From: Pseudomonas sp. Irchel s3b2
GTDB taxonomy: Bacteria; Pseudomonadota; Gammaproteobacteria; Pseudomonadales; Pseudomonadaceae
DNA length: 64,000 nucleotides
Reading direction: 5' to 3'
NCBI RefSeq assembly: GCF_900187445.1
Contig: NZ_FYEB01000007.1
Span: 144,324-208,323 of the forward strand
The position numbers and the translations under genes are program-made. The notes under the pieces are model-generated. The model was not told where the DNA came from. It did no database searches and saw only the letters and a list, made by a program, of their open reading frames with translations. Positions 57,084 through 64,000 of this stretch are shown here, one piece after another. Each line of letters starts with the position of its first letter. Position 1 is the first letter of the stretch.

Positions 57084-57863
57084 ATGCCTTTCGAACTCAG
57101 CGTTGACCTCACCACCCTGGCCGTTCTGGCCCTCGTCGCTTTCATTGCCGGTTTCATCGACGCCATCGCTGGCGGTGGTGGTCTGCTGACCACTCCGGCG
57201 CTGCTGACTGCGGGCCTGCCGCCGCATCTGGTGCTGGGCACCAACAAACTCAGTTCGACCTTCGGCTCGGCCACTGCCAGTTTCACTTTCTACCGGCGCA
57301 AGCTGTTCCATCCTCGGCAATGGACGCACGCCATCGTCGGCACGTTGGTCGGCGCACTCACTGGCGCGGTGGTCGCGCATTACTTGCCGGCGGAATGGCT
57401 GAACAAAATGCTGCCGGTGATCGTTTTCGCCTGCGGCCTGTACCTGTTGTTTGGCGGTACTCCGAAGGCGCCGCTGGACAGTGATGCACCGATCAAGAAA
57501 AAGTGGCAATCGACCCAAGGCTTCAGCCTCGGCTTCTACGACGGCGTGGCCGGCCCGGGAACGGGTGCGTTCTGGACCGTCAGCAGCCTGCTGCTCTACC
57601 CCATCGACCTGGTCAAGGCCAGTGGTGTGGCGCGCAGCATGAACTTCGTCAGCAACATCGCGGCGCTGTCGGTGTTCATATTTTCAGGGCAGGTGGACTG
57701 GATCATCGGCCTGAGCATGGGCCTGTCGGTAATGGTTGGCGCCTTCTTCGGCGCGCGCACCGCCATCAGCGGCGGTGCGAAATTCATTCGCCCGGTGTTC
57801 ATCACCGTGGTGCTCGGCTTGACCGTCCGGTTAGCCTGGCAGCACTGGTTCAGCGTGGCCTAA
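57084..57863 (+). CDS. TSUP (TauE/SafE) family permease
   Basis: The 259-residue protein has about seven to eight TM helices and two half repeats. The family signatures are [39 protein letters not shown] and [15 protein letters not shown]. Members export sulfite or sulfonates, or import related anions. The substrate is unknown. The 3' end overlaps the convergent nudC gene by 33 bases. Confidence 0.88.
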   Translation: MPFELSVDLTTLAVLALVAFIAGFIDAIAGGGGLLTTPALLTAGLPPHLVLGTNKLSSTFGSATASFTFYRRKLFHPRQWTHAIVGTLVGALTGAVVAHYLPAEWLNKMLPVIVFACGLYLLFGGTPKAPLDSDAPIKKKWQSTQGFSLGFYDGVAGPGTGAFWTVSSLLLYPIDLVKASGVARSMNFVSNIAALSVFIFSGQVDWIIGLSMGLSVMVGAFFGARTAISGGAKFIRPVFITVVLGLTVRLAWQHWFSVA

Positions 57864-58661
57864 GCGCCGCGCCACATAGACGTCGATCAGGTAACGGGCA
57901 ATCGAGCGTGACGCCGGCAACGGCGGCAGCTCGTGCACGTTGAACCACTGGGCGTCTTCGATCTCGTCTTCCTGACAGACTATCTCGCCCCCGGCATACT
58001 CGGCATGAAAACCGAGCATCATCGAATGCGGGAACGGCCAGCATTGACTGCCCATGTACTGGATGTTCTTGACCTCGATCTGCACCTCTTCGCGGACCTC
58101 GCGAATCAGGCAGTCCTCGGCCGACTCACCCGGCTCGGCGAACCCCGCCAGGGTGCTGTAGACCCCGGCGACAAAACGTGGAGAACGGGCCAGCAGCACT
58201 TCGTCGCCACGGGTCACCAGCACGATCATGCTCGGTGAAATGCGCGGATAGTGGCGTAGATCACAGGGTTCGCAATACATCGCTCGCTCACGCGATACCT
58301 GGACCATCACTTGCCCGCAATTGCCGCAGAAGCGGTGTTCACGGGCCCAGGTACCGATTTGTGCGGCGTAGCCGAGCACCTTGTAGACGGTGTGATCGCC
58401 GTCGAGCATGAACGCTCGCAGGCCTTTCCAGTTGCAGCCCGGCACTTCGCTGTGACTGCGCAGCTCCAGCAGGTAGACCGGTTCGCCATCCAGGTGACCG
58501 ATGCCGTGCTCGGCGAGAATCGACAAGTCCTGACGCTTGAGCCATTCCCGTGGAAACAGCGCGCCATTGTCATCGAACAAAAAGCCTTCGGGGCTGCGCG
58601 CCACGGCCCAGCCGCCGGGTTGATCGGTGTCCAGTACTGCGGTGGTCCAGCGTGAAGTCAT
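57831..58661 (-). CDS. nudC: NAD+ diphosphatase / RNA decapping enzyme NudC
   Basis: The 276-residue protein has the zinc motif CGNCGQ...CEPC, the Nudix box [25 protein letters not shown] and the NADH-recognition segment [11 protein letters not shown] (SQPWPFP family). It hydrolyses NAD(H) to NMN(H) and AMP, and removes NAD caps from RNA. It overlaps the convergent TSUP gene by 33 bases at its C-terminus. It is 6 bases downstream of the crotonase-family gene and probably cotranscribed. Confidence 0.9.
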   Translation of the reverse strand: MTSRWTTAVLDTDQPGGWAVARSPEGFLFDDNGALFPREWLKRQDLSILAEHGIGHLDGEPVYLLELRSHSEVPGCNWKGLRAFMLDGDHTVYKVLGYAAQIGTWAREHRFCGNCGQVMVQVSRERAMYCEPCDLRHYPRISPSMIVLVTRGDEVLLARSPRFVAGVYSTLAGFAEPGESAEDCLIREVREEVQIEVKNIQYMGSQCWPFPHSMMLGFHAEYAGGEIVCQEDEIEDAQWFNVHELPPLPASRSIARYLIDVYVARRLGHAEPVLPG

Positions 58662-58667
58662 GGTTAA

Positions 58668-59480
58668 TCAGTCCAGAAATTCGGGTTTCTGTTTGCTCAT
58701 ATGGGCGGCCATGGCCACGCGCAGATCGGTGGATTGCACCATGGCGGCGTTCCAGGTGGCGACGTATTCGAGGCCGTCGTCGATGCGATGGTCGCGCATA
58801 TAGCTGATCATCTCTTTGGTACCGGTGACGGCAATCGGCGACTTGCCGGCGATTTCACGGGCAATGCCCATCACGCCTTCAAGCAGGCTGGCGGTGTCGC
58901 TGTAGACGCGATTGACCAGGCCGATGCTGCGCGCTTCATCGGCGCCAAAGGTGCGACCAGTGTAAGCCAGTTCACGCAGCATGCCGTCACCGATTATCCG
59001 TGGCAAGCGTTGCAAAGTGCCCACATCGGCCGCCATGCCGATGTCGATTTCCTTGATTGAGAATTGCGCATCCTCGGCGGCGTAACGCATGTCGCAGGCT
59101 GAAATCAGGTCGATGGCGCCGCCCAGGCAATAACCCTGAATGGCCGCGAGCACCGGTTTGCGGCAGTTGTCGACGGCATTGAAGGACGCTTGCAGTGTGA
59201 GGATCGTTCGTCGCAGCAGCCGCGCATTGCGGCTGACGTCCTTGCCCAACTCATTAAGCATACCGGCCATCATCACCAGGTCGATACCGGAAGAGAAATG
59301 CTTGCCGGCGCCGCTGAGGACTACCACGCGCACTTCGTCGGTGTCATCGATCCACTGGAAAATCTCGATGATCTCGCTCCAGAACGCGGCGTTCATCGAG
59401 TTGATTTTTTCCGGACGGTTGATCTGCACATGGGCGATGTTATCGGCCAGTTCGACGCTGAAGGCGGTGTATTGAGACAT
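58668..59480 (-). CDS. Crotonase-family protein, dienoyl-CoA isomerase-like
   Basis: The 270-residue protein has FSSGIDLVMM (oxyanion-hole half with the isomerase-type Asp), CLGGAIDLISACDMRYA (Ala-Ile-Asp replacing the hydratase glutamate) and IKEIDIGMAADVGTLQRLPRI, where an Asp sits at the second catalytic position. This pattern fits delta(3,5)-delta(2,4)-dienoyl-CoA isomerase rather than enoyl-CoA hydratase. It acts on unsaturated fatty acyl-CoAs. It precedes nudC with a 6-base gap. Confidence 0.85.
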   Translation of the reverse strand: MSQYTAFSVELADNIAHVQINRPEKINSMNAAFWSEIIEIFQWIDDTDEVRVVVLSGAGKHFSSGIDLVMMAGMLNELGKDVSRNARLLRRTILTLQASFNAVDNCRKPVLAAIQGYCLGGAIDLISACDMRYAAEDAQFSIKEIDIGMAADVGTLQRLPRIIGDGMLRELAYTGRTFGADEARSIGLVNRVYSDTASLLEGVMGIAREIAGKSPIAVTGTKEMISYMRDHRIDDGLEYVATWNAAMVQSTDLRVAMAAHMSKQKPEFLD

Positions 59481-59601
59481 GGCAGTGATCCTTTACCGGG
59501 CAGAATATGAGGCCCGAACTATAACAAGGCATCGAGGCTGGCAGTAAGGCAGCGGTTCGGCCAAATGCGGGACTGGCTTCAGGTTCTGTGGTGTCTGGAC
59601 T

Positions 59602-59692
59602 GGCCTATTCGCGGGCAAGCCTCGCTCCTACAGGGGAATGAACGTGCGACCGACACATAACTTGTAGAGCGAGGCTTGCCCGCGAATAGGCC
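59602..59692. repeat. REP doublet, degenerate arm
   Basis: GGCCTATTCGCGGGCAAGCC (59602 onward) and AGCGAGGCTTGCCCGCGAAT (to 59692) are inverted; the second copy lost one base (TGTAGAGCG for TGTAGGAGCG). The gap between the dienoyl-CoA isomerase and pncA genes otherwise shows nothing. Confidence 0.8.
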
Positions 59693-59803
59693 GCCGATCC
59701 AACTGCCCTGCACTGTCACAAACGCAGCCATTTAATAAGACTTAGCGCCCGAGCGAAGTTGTCACTATGCTTGCACCGGACTTTCCAAGGAGGAACCCCA
59801 CCC

Positions 59804-60433
59804 ATGCCCATTTCTTCACGTGCAGCCTTGCTGGTTATCGACGTACAGAACGACTTCATCCCCGGCGGCCAATTACCGGTGCCGGAGGGCGACCTGATCG
59901 TGCCCTTGATCAACCGCCTCGGCCGCCAGTTCAAGCAAGTCATCATTGCCCAGGACTGGCACCCGCCCGGCCACGCCTCATTCGCTTCCAGCCACCCTGG
60001 TCGCAAGCCTTACGACGTGATTCAACTGCCTTACGGCGAGCAGACGCTCTGGCCTGAGCACTGTGTGCGAGCCACATCCGGCGCCGAGTTCCACGCGGAA
60101 CTGGACCTGCCCCACGCCCAACTGATCATCCGCAAGGGCTGCAATCCAGACATCGACAGCTATTCGGCGTTTCTGGAGGCGGATCGAACCACGACCACAG
60201 GCTTGGCCGGATACCTTAAAGAGCGCGGCATCGACACGGTTTATATGGTCGGATTGGCGCTGGACTTTTGCGTGATGTTTTCTGCGCTGGACGCGCGCGC
60301 GGCGGGGTTCAATGCGTTTGTGGTGTTGGATGCGTGTCGGGCGATTGATCTGGAGGGATCGCTGGCGGCAGCGATTGAGCGGATGCAGGTGGCTGGGGTT
60401 GGGTTGATTCCATCAACCGAAATACTTGGTTGA
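59804..60433 (+). CDS. pncA: Nicotinamidase PncA
   Basis: The 209-residue protein has the catalytic triad Asp in VIDVQNDF, Lys in RKGCNPDIDSYSAF and Cys in GLALDFCVMFSALDA, and metal residues in DWHPPGHASF. It converts nicotinamide to nicotinate for NAD recycling. The ATG at 59804 follows AAGGAGG by nine bases. It lies close to nudC (another NAD gene) but on the opposite strand. Confidence 0.92.
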   Translation: MPISSRAALLVIDVQNDFIPGGQLPVPEGDLIVPLINRLGRQFKQVIIAQDWHPPGHASFASSHPGRKPYDVIQLPYGEQTLWPEHCVRATSGAEFHAELDLPHAQLIIRKGCNPDIDSYSAFLEADRTTTTGLAGYLKERGIDTVYMVGLALDFCVMFSALDARAAGFNAFVVLDACRAIDLEGSLAAAIERMQVAGVGLIPSTEILG

Positions 60434-60435
60434 CC

Positions 60436-60521
60436 TGTAGGAGCTGCCGAAGGCTGCGATCTTTTGATCTTGCTTTTCAAAGAACAAGATCAAAAGATCG
60501 CAGCCTTCGGCAGCTCCTACA
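60436..60521. repeat. GATC-rich AGCTGCCGAAGGC repeat, near-perfect palindrome
   Basis: TGTAGGAGCTGCCGAAGGCT and its exact inverse (to 60521) flank a GCGATCTTTTGATCTTG / CAAGATCAAAAGATCGC core. It is the cleanest copy in the window and lies immediately after the pncA stop. Confidence 0.85.
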
Positions 60522-60569
60522 TTTGAATCGAATAAAGCCCGCAAACGCGAATTGTCTGAAAGAGTGCCT

Positions 60570-61871
60570 TTAAACCGGAGTCGGCAACCATAACCTGAAC
60601 CGCGCGCCCCCCAGCGGCGACACTTGCGCGGTGAGCGTTCCACTCTGCGCTTCCAGCGCCCGACGGCTGATCGCCAAGCCCAACCCAAATCCACCCGTTG
60701 CGCGATCCCGACTGCGATCCAGCCGATAAAACGGCTCGAAAATCCGCTCCCGCTCTTCCTGCGGAATGCCGATGCCATCATCATCCACCCAGATTTCACA
60801 ACCCTTGGGGCAGACCTGCACACCGATCTGAATCCGTTTTTCGCAATAGCGCATGGCGTTGCGCAGCAGGTTCTGGATCGCCCGAGCGGTCAGTCGCGGG
60901 TCCAGCGAAAAGCGTTCGAGCTGGCCGTGAAGCAATACGTCGATGACGATTTCCGGGGATTCCAGTTCTTCGTCGACACTGCCCAGAATGCTGTCAATGA
61001 ATTCATCCAGCGACACGTCGACCTGCTCCGGCAACTGCCCCGGGTTTTGCAGACGGCTATAAGACAGCAATTCCAGCACCAATTCATCCAACTCGCGAAT
61101 GTGCGCGACCAAGCCTTGCAGACGTTCGCGACTGGTGGCTGGCAAGTCGTCGGACAGCGCCAGGGCCAGGCCGAAATCCAGCCGCGTCAGTGGCGTGCGC
61201 AGTTCGTGGGACACAGCGTTGAGCAGATCGCGCTGTTGGTTGAGCAGGTTTTCGATATCGCCGGCCATGGTGTCGAAGACGTTGGCCAAGCTGCCGATGT
61301 TGGAGCTGGGAGAAATCTGCGTGCGTTCGCTCAAATGGCCCTTGCCGAAGCGTTCGGCGGTGCCTTTGAGGCGTTCCAGATCGCGCCAGTGCGGGCGCAA
61401 CCACAGCAACAGACAAGCGAGCATGGTCGCGCCGATCAACACGTTGATGCTCCAGTACAACCAACTGACGTCCGTCGGGTCCGGCGGCACGACCATCTCC
61501 ACCACCATCTGCTCGTTCAACGGCGCCACCGCCAGGGTACGCCAGCCCCAATCACCGATACGCACAACGTTCTCACCGCGCTGCAAGCGTTCACGTTCAT
61601 CCCCGGTAAATTCCAGGTCGTCATTGCGGGTCAGCACGATGTGCAGCGGCTGGAACTCCTTGTCCATCTCGGCCGCCAATGCCGGCCACTGCTCCGAGGG
61701 CACGGCGCGAAACTGCTTGGCGATCAGCGTTTGCAAGCCTCGGGAGTAATCAAGGTTGTAGGTCACAAAGCGCTCATGGAAAACCTTGATCACCAGATCC
61801 GGCACCAGATAGATCGCTGCGCTGAACGAGACGATGGTCACCAGATACAGACGAAACAGAATTCTGAACAT
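60570..61871 (-). CDS. Sensor histidine kinase (RstB/PfeS type)
   Basis: The 433-residue protein has TM1 (about 7-27, LYLVTIVSFSAAIYLVPDL), a periplasmic domain, TM2 (about 140-160) and a HAMP region. A HisKA domain (LNAVSHELRTPLTRL with phospho-His) is followed by a HATPase (NLLRNAMRY, DDGIGIPQEERERIFEPFY). It pairs with the OmpR-type regulator 4 bases upstream. The start at 61871 avoids an unsupported longer frame. The likely target is the divergent RND adaptor gene. Confidence 0.88.
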   Translation of the reverse strand: MFRILFRLYLVTIVSFSAAIYLVPDLVIKVFHERFVTYNLDYSRGLQTLIAKQFRAVPSEQWPALAAEMDKEFQPLHIVLTRNDDLEFTGDERERLQRGENVVRIGDWGWRTLAVAPLNEQMVVEMVVPPDPTDVSWLYWSINVLIGATMLACLLLWLRPHWRDLERLKGTAERFGKGHLSERTQISPSSNIGSLANVFDTMAGDIENLLNQQRDLLNAVSHELRTPLTRLDFGLALALSDDLPATSRERLQGLVAHIRELDELVLELLSYSRLQNPGQLPEQVDVSLDEFIDSILGSVDEELESPEIVIDVLLHGQLERFSLDPRLTARAIQNLLRNAMRYCEKRIQIGVQVCPKGCEIWVDDDGIGIPQEERERIFEPFYRLDRSRDRATGGFGLGLAISRRALEAQSGTLTAQVSPLGGARFRLWLPTPV

Positions 61872-61875
61872 GGAT

Positions 61876-62577
61876 TCAACATTCCCACTCAGAGCGGCTG
61901 AACAGGTAGCCCTTGCCCCACACGGTTTTGATCTTACGTGCCTCGCCCGCATGGTCGTCGAATTTGCGCCGTAGCTTGGAAATCGCCACGTCCACCGAAC
62001 GGTCGGTGCCGTTGAACTCGATGCCGCGCAGACGCTGCAGAATCTGGTCGCGGCTCAGCACTTCGCCGGCATGCCGGGCCAGCACTACCAACAGGTTGTA
62101 TTCGCCGCTGGACAGTTCCACCGATTGCTCGCGCCAGCTGACGGTGCGTTCGGACAGGTCGATGCACAAGTTGCCCATGATGATGCGGTCGTTGGCGGTC
62201 TGCGGCTCACTGAGGCTGCTGCGCCGCAACAAAGTCCGCACCCGCGCCAGCAACACACGTGGTTCGCAGGGTTTGGTGACGTAATCGTCAGCGCCCATTT
62301 CCAGGCCCAGCACTTGATCGTGGCTGTCGTCGCGGGCGGTGAGCATCAGGATCGGCAGCGCCGCCGAATCGGCGCGCAGCAGGCGGCAGACTTGCATGCC
62401 ATCAAGACCGGGCAGCATCAGGTCGAGGATCACCAAGTCCGGAGGGCTTTGCCGCGCCCGTTCGCGCACATGGTCGCCACGGCTGATCACGCTGACGCTA
62501 TAGCCGTTGCGTTCCAGGTAGCTGGCAATCAGTTCGGAAAGTGCGGTGTCGTCTTCGACCAGGAGGATGTTGGGCAT
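61876..62577 (-). CDS. OmpR/PhoB-family response regulator (RstA type)
   Basis: The 233-residue protein has receiver phospho-Asp in VILDLMLPGLDG and conserved Lys in DDYVTKPCEPR. A C-terminal winged-helix follows, with VELSSGEYNLLVVLARHAGEVLSRDQILQRLRG and DRSVDVAISKLRRKF. It is cotranscribed with the kinase. It is divergent from the RND adaptor gene, across a 268-base gap that contains REP repeats and TTACAC-like half-sites. Confidence 0.9.
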   Translation of the reverse strand: MPNILLVEDDTALSELIASYLERNGYSVSVISRGDHVRERARQSPPDLVILDLMLPGLDGMQVCRLLRADSAALPILMLTARDDSHDQVLGLEMGADDYVTKPCEPRVLLARVRTLLRRSSLSEPQTANDRIIMGNLCIDLSERTVSWREQSVELSSGEYNLLVVLARHAGEVLSRDQILQRLRGIEFNGTDRSVDVAISKLRRKFDDHAGEARKIKTVWGKGYLFSRSEWEC

Positions 62578-62616
62578 GGGGTGTTTCCAGAAAGTGCAGT
62601 GGCGATTGTTCCGGCC

Positions 62617-62685
62617 TCTTCGCGGGCAAGCCCGCTCCTACAGAAGCTCGCGATACCTATGTAGGAGCGGGCTTGCCCGTGAAGG
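62617..62685. repeat. REP doublet with short spacer
   Basis: CTCTTCGCGGGCAAGCCCGC (62617 onward) and GTAGGAGCGGGCTTGCCCGT (to 62685) are inverted with only about 18 bases between arms. The GAGCGGGCTTGCCCG variant differs from the other doublets. Confidence 0.8.
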
Positions 62686-62845
62686 CGGTACATCTGTCGC
62701 AATAAATTTCAAGCCGCCAAGGATATACGCCCTCACCCGCCCATGAGCAAAACCCTTACACAATTTCACACAGCGCCTACAAAGCTTCACCGCTACCCTC
62801 GTCGGCTCCCCGTAGGATGCGGGAGGTCATTATTGGGGTATTTAC

Positions 62846-64000
62846 ATGTCAAAGAATCTGCTTGCCACGCTCAGCCTGATTGCACTGGCGTTGACGCTGA
62901 GCGCTTGCGATCAGTCCTCGACCGCCGAAGAACAGCCACCGCTGGCCATTGTACGAATAGAAACCATCGAAGCCCGCCCCCTGTCCATTAGCAGTGAACT
63001 GAGCGGGCGGATTGCCGCGCCCCGCATCGCCGAAGTCCGTGCCCGTGTTGCTGGTGTGGTGTTGCAGCGAACCTTCCGTGAAGGCAGCGACGTAAAAAAA
63101 GGCGACGTTCTCTTCCGCATCGACCCGGCCCCGTTCAAGGCTGACCTCGACAGCGCCGAAGCGGCGCTGCGCAAGGCCGAAGCCAACGCGTTCCAGGCGA
63201 AACTGCAGGAACAGCGTTACGCCCAGTTGATCGATGACAAGGCCATCAGCGCTCAGGATTACGACAACGCCCGGGCCAATGCCCGGCAGACCGCCGCCGA
63301 TGTCGCCGCCAACAAAGCCGCCGTGGACCGGGCGAAACTGAACCTTGGTTATGCCACTGTCACAGCGCCGATTTCCGGGCGCATCGGCCGAGCGCTGGTA
63401 ACTGAGGGCGCACTGGTCGGGCAGAACGAAACCACCCCTTTGGCACTGATTCAGCAGTTGAATCCGATCCACGCCGACCTGACGCAATCGACCCGTGAAC
63501 TCAACGACCTGCGCCGCGCGTTCCGTTCCGGCCAGTTGAAGGAAGTGGGCCAAGGCCAGGCCAAAGCCACGTTGATTCAGGACGACGGCAGCCTCTACCC
63601 GCTGCCGGGCAAGTTGCTGTTCACCGACATCACCGTCGACCCGGGCACCGGCCAGATCATTCTGCGCAGCGAGTTTCCCAACCCGGACCTCGACTTGCTG
63701 CCGGGCAGCTTCGTTCGCGTGCGTCTGGAGCAAGCGTTCAATCAGCAAGGCATCAGCGTGCCGCAACGGGCCATTCAGCGCGACAGCGCCGGCATTGCCC
63801 AAGTGCTGCTGCTCGATGCCGAACAGCGCGTCGGCCAGCAACCGGTCGAGTTGGGCGCGGTGCAGAACGATCGCTGGATCGTCACCCGCGGCCTCCAACC
63901 CGGCGACCGCATCGTCACTGAAGGCCTGCAACATGCGCGCCCCGGTGAAAAAGTCCAGATAGACGACACCCCTCTTCCACTTGCCCAGGTTTCTGGTCAG
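62846..64000 (+). CDS. RND efflux periplasmic adaptor (AcrA/MexA type, 3' end outside window)
   Basis: The frame is open to the window end (385 codons). The signal and lipobox LALTLSACDQS indicate a lipoprotein. Family blocks are ISSELSGRIAAPRIAEVRARVAGVV, DVKKGDVLFRIDPAPFKADL, ATVTAPISGRIGRALVTEGALVGQNE, LTQSTRELNDL and GSFVRVRLEQ. It links an RND pump to an outer-membrane channel for multidrug export. It is divergent from the RstA/RstB-type two-component genes, which may control it. Confidence 0.88.
   Translation, partial: MSKNLLATLSLIALALTLSACDQSSTAEEQPPLAIVRIETIEARPLSISSELSGRIAAPRIAEVRARVAGVVLQRTFREGSDVKKGDVLFRIDPAPFKADLDSAEAALRKAEANAFQAKLQEQRYAQLIDDKAISAQDYDNARANARQTAADVAANKAAVDRAKLNLGYATVTAPISGRIGRALVTEGALVGQNETTPLALIQQLNPIHADLTQSTRELNDLRRAFRSGQLKEVGQGQAKATLIQDDGSLYPLPGKLLFTDITVDPGTGQIILRSEFPNPDLDLLPGSFVRVRLEQAFNQQGISVPQRAIQRDSAGIAQVLLLDAEQRVGQQPVELGAVQNDRWIVTRGLQPGDRIVTEGLQHARPGEKVQIDDTPLPLAQVSGQ

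Noticed and set aside
59759-59803. Upstream extension of pncA to an earlier ATG
   Set aside because: The AAGGAGG site before 59804 and the family start MPISSRAALLVIDVQNDF favour the shorter protein.

Overview
The window reads as a chromosome segment of a fluorescent-group Pseudomonas. The reasons are high GC, an MvaT-type H-NS protein, a CstA/YbdD pair, a PqiABC locus and a glutamylpolyamine route. Families of short interspersed palindromes (REP types) also sit in nearly every intergenic gap. No rRNA, tRNA, CRISPR array or complete insertion sequence was seen. About 58 genes are called, two of them cut by the window edges (an MFS transporter on the left, an RND adaptor on the right).

Layout. 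1-3.8 kb is a rearranged accessory patch: a truncated MFS gene, a headless SDR gene butted against a headless glutamate/aspartate symporter, and a two-domain Asp/Glu racemase. 3.8-6.9 kb has an MvaT-like silencer, an Anr-like box, a PotE-like antiporter and an orphan amino-acid-binding protein. 6.9-11.5 kb has ybdD-cstA (pyruvate-type uptake) beside a Cache-sensor kinase and a LuxR-type regulator, with an unusual CTACGTAG array in front of cstA. 12.3-16.1 kb is a three-gene efflux operon (OMF lipoprotein, HlyD-type adaptor, DUF2955 membrane protein). 16.1-21 kb is a polyamine locus: AraC regulator, glutamylpolyamine synthetase, PotF-like binding protein and glutamylpolyamine oxidase. 21.2-24.7 kb is a Pqi lipid-transport operon with PqiA split in two. 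24.7-28 kb has a lone tyrosine recombinase facing a decapitated arn operon (arnT tail, arnE, arnF, ugd).

28.4-37 kb is the most unusual metabolic locus: a LysR regulator, an argininosuccinate-lyase-family C-N lyase, an amino-acid ABC importer, two translationally coupled NodB-type hydrolases (the second missing metal ligands) and a MmgE/PrpD-family protein. I infer a catabolic route for an N-substituted amino acid, possibly an aminopolycarboxylate such as iminodisuccinate. 37-39.2 kb has an MFS transporter and an HPP-family protein. 39.5-48.7 kb is a branched/short-chain acyl-CoA catabolic region. It has two outward genes (3-hydroxyisobutyryl-CoA hydrolase, acyl-CoA dehydrogenase) and an opposing five-gene operon (ligase, HSD10-type dehydrogenase, thiolase, acyl-CoA dehydrogenase, hydratase) with an AraC regulator.

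48.8-54.1 kb is a single gene of about 1,760 codons with visibly lower GC and no recognised catalytic motif; its architecture suggests a large toxin or effector-like protein. 54.2-64 kb is housekeeping and accessory: pssA, TetR with a DUF1348 protein, a TSUP permease, nudC, a dienoyl-CoA-isomerase-like protein, pncA, and an OmpR/RstB-type two-component system divergent from an RND efflux adaptor.

A possible unifying regulatory theme is an A-rich motif (AAnAAnAA) typical of Hfq/Crc catabolite repression. It lies at the starts of four catabolic or uptake genes (18.6, 29.6, 39.5 and 47.57 kb).
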